64,000 bases of DNA from an uncultured Oscillospiraceae bacterium (GTDB lineage Bacteria; Bacillota; Clostridia; Oscillospirales; Ruminococcaceae). The notes beneath the pieces were generated by a model. It was not told the origin of the DNA. It saw nothing but the letters and a program-made list of their open reading frames with translations, and ran no database searches. Shown here piece after piece: positions 59,519 through 64,000 of the stretch; positions within the stretch are counted from its first letter, which is position 1; the number at the start of each line of letters is the position of its first letter. The position numbers and the translations under genes were made by a program. The stretch is taken from the NCBI GenBank assembly GCA_910589145.1, contig CAJUSD010000013.1, forward strand, positions 18,559-82,558, read 5' to 3'.

Positions 59519-59951
59519 ACCGTTCCCCCCCTTCTATCTCAATGGTTCTGGAGAGGTCCCCTGTCTGGGAAATGGCAATCCAAATTGTATCCTTTGGCAA
59601 TATATCCAATCCTTCAATGTTTTCGCTCCATTCAATCGCCAGTACAGCACCCTCATCCAAATAATCAAAAAATCCTGTAGAATACAGAGCATCATAGCTG
59701 TCGATCCGGTACATATCGAAATGACAAAGCCGCTGCCCATTTTTCCGGTACTCGTTGACAATGGCAAAGGTAGGGCTGGAAACACAGTCCACCCCTATCC
59801 CCATTCCCGCAGCAAGCCCCCTAGTAAAAGCGGTCTTTCCCATACCCATCCCGCCCCGGTAGGCAACTATATCCCCAGCCCGCAGCTTTTCCCCGACACA
59901 GCGGGCAAGCTGTTCTGTTTCTTCAGGACTGTTTGTCTGATAAACTGCCAT
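59499..59951 (-). CDS. tsaE: tRNA threonylcarbamoyladenosine synthesis ATPase TsaE
   Basis: 150 residues. YRGGMGMGKTAFTRGLAAGMG is Walker A; SSPTFAIVNEYRKNGQRLCHFDMYRI and LAIEWSENIEG follow. ATG 59951 fits (GGGGGTG before it); the longer ORF overlaps the CbrC-like gene. Confidence 0.95.
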   Translation of the reverse strand: MAVYQTNSPEETEQLARCVGEKLRAGDIVAYRGGMGMGKTAFTRGLAAGMGIGVDCVSSPTFAIVNEYRKNGQRLCHFDMYRIDSYDALYSTGFFDYLDEGAVLAIEWSENIEGLDILPKDTIWIAISQTGDLSRTIEIEGGERFENLGC

Positions 59952-59973
59952 TGGCGGCACCCCCATTTTCCTT

Positions 59974-60501
59974 CTAATCACAGTCCGACCAGAGATGATA
60001 TTTTCCACAATGGAGGCACTGGAATAGATACCCGGCGCAGCTTCCGGCAGGCTCCAGATATTCCCTGATTTCGTCTGGTTTTATGCTGACCTTGTCACAG
60101 TATTCCTGAACCACCTCATCGGCGATTTCCATTTCTTCCAGCTCTTTGATTCCCACATCTCCAATAAAAGCGCAGTAATCATCGCAGCAGGTCAGCCAGT
60201 ATTCCCCCTGCCAGCTAATATAGCCTGGCGTCCTGTTAAAAAGCTCGTCAGTTTTTTCAGAATCGCTTACTTCGCTTTCTGCATCCTGGATAAAACTTCC
60301 GTCAAACTTCTCCGAAGCAGAGCCATCTGCCACACATTCCAAACAGATGCATGAAATATTTTTGACACAGTACATATCGCTGATAAAGGCAGTGATATCT
60401 TTGCCGCAGCACTCACATTTTCCCCGGTTAAAATGCACCATATCGCTTTTGTATAAATTGGGATGATACTTAAATTTAGGCAATGTATCAATATTTCCCA
60501 T
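59974..60501 (-). CDS. CbrC family protein
   Basis: 175 residues. LPKFKYHPNLYKSDMVHFNRGKCECCGKDI, CLECVADGSASEKFDGSFIQDAE, RTPGYISWQGEYWLTCCDDYCAFIGDVG and AGYLFQCLHCGKYHLWSDCD match E. coli CbrC closely, with all CxxC pairs. CbrC is linked to colicin E2 tolerance; its biochemistry is unknown, the Cys pairs suggest zinc binding. ATG 60501 has AAAGGTG before it. An unusual guest between fhs and tsaE. Confidence 0.92.
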   Translation of the reverse strand: MGNIDTLPKFKYHPNLYKSDMVHFNRGKCECCGKDITAFISDMYCVKNISCICLECVADGSASEKFDGSFIQDAESEVSDSEKTDELFNRTPGYISWQGEYWLTCCDDYCAFIGDVGIKELEEMEIADEVVQEYCDKVSIKPDEIREYLEPAGSCAGYLFQCLHCGKYHLWSDCD

Positions 60502-60520
60502 CCTGCCACACACCTTTCAA

Positions 60521-62191
60521 TCAGAACAATCCGCTGATGTTCCCCAATTCGTCACAGTCGATTTTTTCAGCAGCCGGAAGTTTCGGCAGCCCCGGCATAG
60601 TCATAATGTCGCCGCACAGCGCCACAACAAATCCTGCTCCAGCGGAAAGTCTGACTTCCCGAACCGTAATTTTAAAGTTTTCCGGCCGTCCCAGCTTTTT
60701 AGGGTTATCCGAAAGGGAATATTGTGTTTTTGCCATGCAGATAGGAAGCGCTCCTTTGCCCATTGCTTCAATGGCGCGAATGGAACGGCTTGCTTCCACT
60801 GTATAGCTTACGCCGGAAGCTCCATAAATTTCCCTGGCAATGGTTTCAATTTTCTCTTTAATGGACTGTTCCAGATCATAGATGGGACGGAAAGAGGAAG
60901 GCTGTTCGCAAGCTTCCACCACCTTCTGCGCCAAATCCATACCGCCTTCCCCTCCTTTGGAAAAGACCTCCGACAAAGCAAATTCCACCTTCTGTTCCCC
61001 GCAAAAATTGGAAAGGAGCTGAATTTCTGCATCAGTATCAGTTGGGAAGCGGTTGATGGCAACTACCACAGGAACACCATACTTGCGCATATTTTCAATG
61101 TGCTTTTCCAGATTTACAATACCTTTTTGAAGGGCCTCCAGGTTTTCCTGGGAAACGTCTTCCTTTTTCACGCCGCCATTATACTTGAGGGCGCGCAGAG
61201 TCGCCACCAATACAATTGCGGAAGGCGCAAGCCCAGCAAAGCGGCACTTGATATCCAAAAACTTTTCCGCACCCAAGTCAGAGCCAAAGCCCGCTTCTGT
61301 AATACAGTAATCCGCCAGCTTCAGGGCCAGTTTGGTAGCACGGACAGAATTGCATCCATGGGCGATATTGGCAAAGGGGCCTCCATGCATTAAAGCAGGA
61401 GTATTTTCCAGGGTTTGGACTATGTTTGGTTTGAGGGCATCTTTTAACAGAGCCGTCATAGCTCCTTCCGCTTTTAAATCGGAAGCGTAGACAGGAGAAC
61501 CGTCATACTTATAAGCCGCCAAAATGGAGCCAAGACGTTTTTTCAAGTCGGCCAGGTCGCTGGAAAGACAAAGGATAGCCATAATTTCACTGGCAACTGT
61601 AATTTGGAAGCCGTCCTCTCTGGGAACACCGTTGGACTTGCCGCCCAGCCCGACAATAACATTCCGCAGGGCGCGGTCGTTCATGTCCATGCACCGTTTA
61701 AACAGAACCCGCCGCGGGTCAATTCCAAGGCTGTTCCCCTGCTGAAGATGGTTGTCCAGCATGGCGCAGAGAAGATTATTCGCCGCAGTAATGGCGTGCA
61801 TATCCCCTGTAAAGTGGAGGTTAATGTCTTCCATTGGCACAACCTGGGCATAGCCGCCGCCAGCCGCACCGCCCTTTACGCCAAACACTGGCCCCAATGA
61901 CGGCTCGCGGAGGGCAATAATCGCCTTTTTGCCGATTTTCTCCATAGCTTCCCCAAGGCCGACGCTGGTCGTTGTCTTGCCTTCCCCAGCGGGGGTGGGG
62001 TTGATGGCTGTTACAAGAACCAGTTTGCCATTGGGCCTGTCCGCCAGACGTTGGTAGATAGATTCGGAAACTTTCGCTTTATACCGGCCGTATGGTTCCA
62101 GTTCTTTCTCTAAAATCCCCAGTTTTGTCGCGATTTCATGAATCGGGAGCATTTTGGCCTGCTGTGCGATTTCAATGTCCGTCAGCATCAT
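60521..62191 (-). CDS. fhs: formate-tetrahydrofolate ligase
   Basis: 556 residues, full length. ITAINPTPAGEGKTTTSVGLGEAM is the P-loop-like site; REPSLGPVFGVKGGAAGGGYAQVVPMEDINLHFTGDMHAI, the tetrahydrofolate region; MVATLRALKYNGGV-like LVATLRALKYNGGV; and ALCGDIMTMPGLPKLPAAEKI near the end. Activates formate on tetrahydrofolate (one-carbon metabolism, Wood-Ljungdahl methyl branch or purine fermentation). AAGGAG precedes ATG 62191. Confidence 0.98.
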   Translation of the reverse strand: MMLTDIEIAQQAKMLPIHEIATKLGILEKELEPYGRYKAKVSESIYQRLADRPNGKLVLVTAINPTPAGEGKTTTSVGLGEAMEKIGKKAIIALREPSLGPVFGVKGGAAGGGYAQVVPMEDINLHFTGDMHAITAANNLLCAMLDNHLQQGNSLGIDPRRVLFKRCMDMNDRALRNVIVGLGGKSNGVPREDGFQITVASEIMAILCLSSDLADLKKRLGSILAAYKYDGSPVYASDLKAEGAMTALLKDALKPNIVQTLENTPALMHGGPFANIAHGCNSVRATKLALKLADYCITEAGFGSDLGAEKFLDIKCRFAGLAPSAIVLVATLRALKYNGGVKKEDVSQENLEALQKGIVNLEKHIENMRKYGVPVVVAINRFPTDTDAEIQLLSNFCGEQKVEFALSEVFSKGGEGGMDLAQKVVEACEQPSSFRPIYDLEQSIKEKIETIAREIYGASGVSYTVEASRSIRAIEAMGKGALPICMAKTQYSLSDNPKKLGRPENFKITVREVRLSAGAGFVVALCGDIMTMPGLPKLPAAEKIDCDELGNISGLF

Positions 62192-62233
62192 CGTTCACTC
62201 CTTCTGTTTTATTTCATGTTTCGTTCTTCAAAG

Positions 62234-62294
62234 GTTCCATTTGGAATGGAACATAACTGTCCCTTATTATAACATAGTTGCCAGTTAAAAGCAA
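62234..62294 (-). promoter_or_regulatory. fhs promoter with downstream palindrome
   Basis: TTGCTT (62294-62289), 17 bases, TATAAT (62271-62266). About 15 bases downstream GTTCCATT-CCA-AATGGAAC (62252-62234) is a perfect 8-base inverted repeat, placed where a bound regulator would block start or elongation. Confidence 0.7.
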
Positions 62295-62345
62295 TTCTGA
62301 AAAACTGCCGATAATAAAGCCGGTTTCAACTATTTTCTATAGAAG

Positions 62346-62380
62346 AAGCGCCTTGAATTTTCAAGGCGCTCAGATTTTCT
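62346..62380 (-). terminator. terminator after 62432 gene
   Basis: AGCGCCTTGA-AAAT-TCAAGGCGCT stem; the minus-strand tail TCTTCTATAG is only partly T-rich. Confidence 0.6.
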
Positions 62381-62431
62381 ATAAAAGGATATTCTGTTAT
62401 TTTTCTGGGATTGGTTTGCTGGCGACACGAA

Positions 62432-62914
62432 TCAAGTCAACATAAGATTCGCAAAAGTAATTGTTAAGTTTTTCATTACCCGGTTTGATTCGATTATTTT
62501 ACCATATGCTTCATACATTTTCTCAATATCCCGGAACTCAGGACTATCACCATCACATCTATAACATATATCATTCACATAAAACATGTCACAGGAAGCG
62601 GAAATAATGATATCTGTGCCGTCTTTCATATGAAGCTGGAACATTCTACTGGTGCCGCCGTCAGCTATTATCAATTCATCCAATCTTTTGGAAACCCTGA
62701 TCTTTTGAAGCAAGGCAACTAATTTTTCTTGATCGCTTTCACTTACCGGATATGTTCGGTATACCCAATAATGCACATCAACAGAAACAACATCCTCTTG
62801 CTGGAGATTTCCAAACAGCCGCCATGTCCATCTTTCCCTGATTTCAATGCCAACTGTAACCGCAAGCATAATGCACAGCCAAACAATGATGCCGGTTTTA
62901 TTCCGTTTTTCCAT
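62432..62914 (-). CDS. single-pass membrane protein, unknown
   Basis: 160 residues. One membrane segment near the N-terminus (TGIIVWLCIMLAVTVGIEI) then an extracytoplasmic alpha/beta part with HYWVYRTYPVSESDQEKLVALL, FQLHMKDGTDIIISASCDMFY and YRCDGDSPEFRDIEKMYEAY. No family recognised. ATG 62914 taken as start (first residue of MEKRNKTG); a GGATG-rich stretch precedes it. It lies 76 bases downstream of the protease-like gene. Confidence 0.6.
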   Translation of the reverse strand: MEKRNKTGIIVWLCIMLAVTVGIEIRERWTWRLFGNLQQEDVVSVDVHYWVYRTYPVSESDQEKLVALLQKIRVSKRLDELIIADGGTSRMFQLHMKDGTDIIISASCDMFYVNDICYRCDGDSPEFRDIEKMYEAYGKIIESNRVMKNLTITFANLMLT

Positions 62915-62990
62915 CCCATCACATCCTGACAACATCCATTTTCTGGACAGATATACACCTTGACGCCCTATCCTTTTTTATATAGACAAA

Positions 62991-64000
62991 TTACCATGTG
63001 TGACATATTCCACGATATAATGTCCAAGTAATGGCAGTACCTTCATCGATATAGGTATAAGAATAATCATATCCGTTGTTATTATATGCAACCATTGCGC
63101 CTGCCTGTGGATCCATCACATAAATAAACCCAGAAATTACATTAACTGCATAAATTGTTCCGGCATGACGGTGCCCTTCATATGTAAAACTACCGTAGAC
63201 AGGATAGCCATTTCTAATATTACCAAGTATGATAGTATCAGACGGTATCTGGACTTTATATGAGTAGTCTAAACCATATTCGTTTTTCATCACTGTAGCT
63301 GCAACATCTGTACTAATTGCCTTATCCCAGCCGCTATTTCCATGTTTGTTTTTCGCCATAACAGTAATAGATAAGGGGGTTTTTGATTGAGTAATATACT
63401 GATGAATAGAAGAAATCGTGGCAGCCCAACACAAGTTCTTGTATGGTTTTTGGGTTACATACTTTACATCACATAAGTAAAGATTTGAAGCCTTACTTTC
63501 TAAAGCAGGAAAATATCCAAGAGGGGCGGATTGACTTAAATCACATAAATCTAACGAAATTCTTCCATCTTTTGCAATACCATCTTCAATATTTAGACGG
63601 GATGGAATTTCAATTAAACTCTCACTTAAAAAGGTAAAGTCTGTTCCATCATATAAATAAACCGCATGAGAATCATAAACCAAGGAAAAGTTAGAAATAC
63701 CCATATCATCAATTTTAGCAGCTAATCCTGAGGAAATTTGATACTTTCCATTTTCTACTTCGATTGCAAGCGCAACCAGCTCGTCATTGTAAAAAAGAGG
63801 GAAAGCCGAATAAACGTCCTCAAACCCACTCTCTACATATTCATAAGCCTGAATTCTGTTTCCAACATAAAGGTCACTGAATTCCACATCTTGCAAATTA
63901 AAATCGCCCTTAGCATTCTCAATAATCTGAAGACCTGAAATAATAGAATCCTGCTCTGCATTAGAGAGAATAGCTTCTTGCGCAGAATCTGCGGCCAAAG
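62991..64000 (-). CDS. secreted papain-like cysteine protease (C39-like), 5' end outside window
   Basis: At least 335 residues; the frame is still open at the window edge, so the true start and signal peptide lie beyond 64000 (the edge sequence LAADSAQE looks like the end of a signal peptide). N-terminal ~170 residues are a beta-rich propeptide-like part. The C-terminal domain has VTQKPYKNLCWAATISSIHQY with the nucleophile Cys, GSFTYEGHRHAGTIYAVN with the His, and IYVMDPQAG with the Asp, the order of papain-like C39 peptidases. Role may be maturation of an exported peptide or cell-surface proteolysis; no bacteriocin gene or ABC exporter is visible. Confidence 0.8.
   Translation of the reverse strand, partial: LAADSAQEAILSNAEQDSIISGLQIIENAKGDFNLQDVEFSDLYVGNRIQAYEYVESGFEDVYSAFPLFYNDELVALAIEVENGKYQISSGLAAKIDDMGISNFSLVYDSHAVYLYDGTDFTFLSESLIEIPSRLNIEDGIAKDGRISLDLCDLSQSAPLGYFPALESKASNLYLCDVKYVTQKPYKNLCWAATISSIHQYITQSKTPLSITVMAKNKHGNSGWDKAISTDVAATVMKNEYGLDYSYKVQIPSDTIILGNIRNGYPVYGSFTYEGHRHAGTIYAVNVISGFIYVMDPQAGAMVAYNNNGYDYSYTYIDEGTAITWTLYRGICHTW

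Overview
The window reads as chromosomal DNA of a low-to-moderate G+C anaerobic Clostridia-type Firmicute, most likely of the Oscillospirales/Ruminococcaceae kind. The signs are a rubredoxin next to a flavodiiron oxygen/NO reductase, formate-tetrahydrofolate ligase, FeoAB, type II pantothenate kinase, the two-subunit PyrD/PyrK dihydroorotate dehydrogenase, the MazG-HU-RqcP neighbourhood, strong Shine-Dalgarno sites with frequent TTG/GTG starts, and sigma-A type promoters. I see no rRNA, tRNA, CRISPR array, prophage or intact insertion sequence. The species assignment is inference only.

Layout. 1-12 kb is accessory: mostly minus-strand single genes (a C26 amidotransferase cut by the window edge, small P-loop ATPases, TatD, a streptogramin-acetyltransferase-like gene broken by one stop codon, a 5'-truncated Rpn-family gene, two lipoproteins that overlap tail to tail, a SMI1/KNR4 protein). 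12-16 kb holds ppk-ppx (polyphosphate), a DUF1292 gene and a probable 6S RNA. 16.4-24.7 kb is a long plus-strand run: a split TauE/SafE transporter, DUF3825 protein, YaaA, EutS, EutP, sirtuin, MnmM, KptA and two coiled-coil/Ser-rich envelope proteins. 25-31 kb (minus) has Nudix, GNAT, a GH105-type hydrolase, a radical SAM protein, RqcP, HU and MazG. 31-36 kb has type II pantothenate kinase and an NAD-salvage group (nicotinamidase-like, YciI, PncB, two P-loop ATPases). 36-43 kb holds uvrB-uvrA behind a probable SOS promoter, rubredoxin and the flavodiiron protein. 43-46 kb is accessory: two XRE regulators and an intact Rpn-family nuclease whose C-terminal part carries a 24-bp tandem repeat. 46-51 kb has a DUF1846 protein, GNATs and feoAB behind an iron-type operator. 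51.9-54.8 kb is a three-gene sugar-catabolism operon (two TIM-barrel isomerases and a Gfo/Idh/MocA oxidoreductase). 55-62 kb is a housekeeping minus-strand run (fhs, CbrC-like, tsaE, tsaB, rpiB, small DUF6440-like, pyrK, pyrD, phosphatase, ruvX). The right edge carries a membrane protein and a secreted papain-like protease cut by the window end.

A striking non-coding feature is a family of structured intergenic repeats. A double-hairpin element (called R1 here) occurs at about 17.3, 25.0, 42.9 and 55.2 kb; a larger 330-370 bp relative (R2) at 28.3-28.6 and 51.4-51.7 kb; and a third element (R3) at 20.8, 43.0 and 54.9 kb. Stems are kept while the bases change, so selection or mobility of a folded nucleic acid is plausible. 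The most interesting protein locus is the plus-strand run that puts an orphan microcompartment shell protein and EutP beside two NAD-consuming enzymes (sirtuin, KptA) and a DUF3825 protein.
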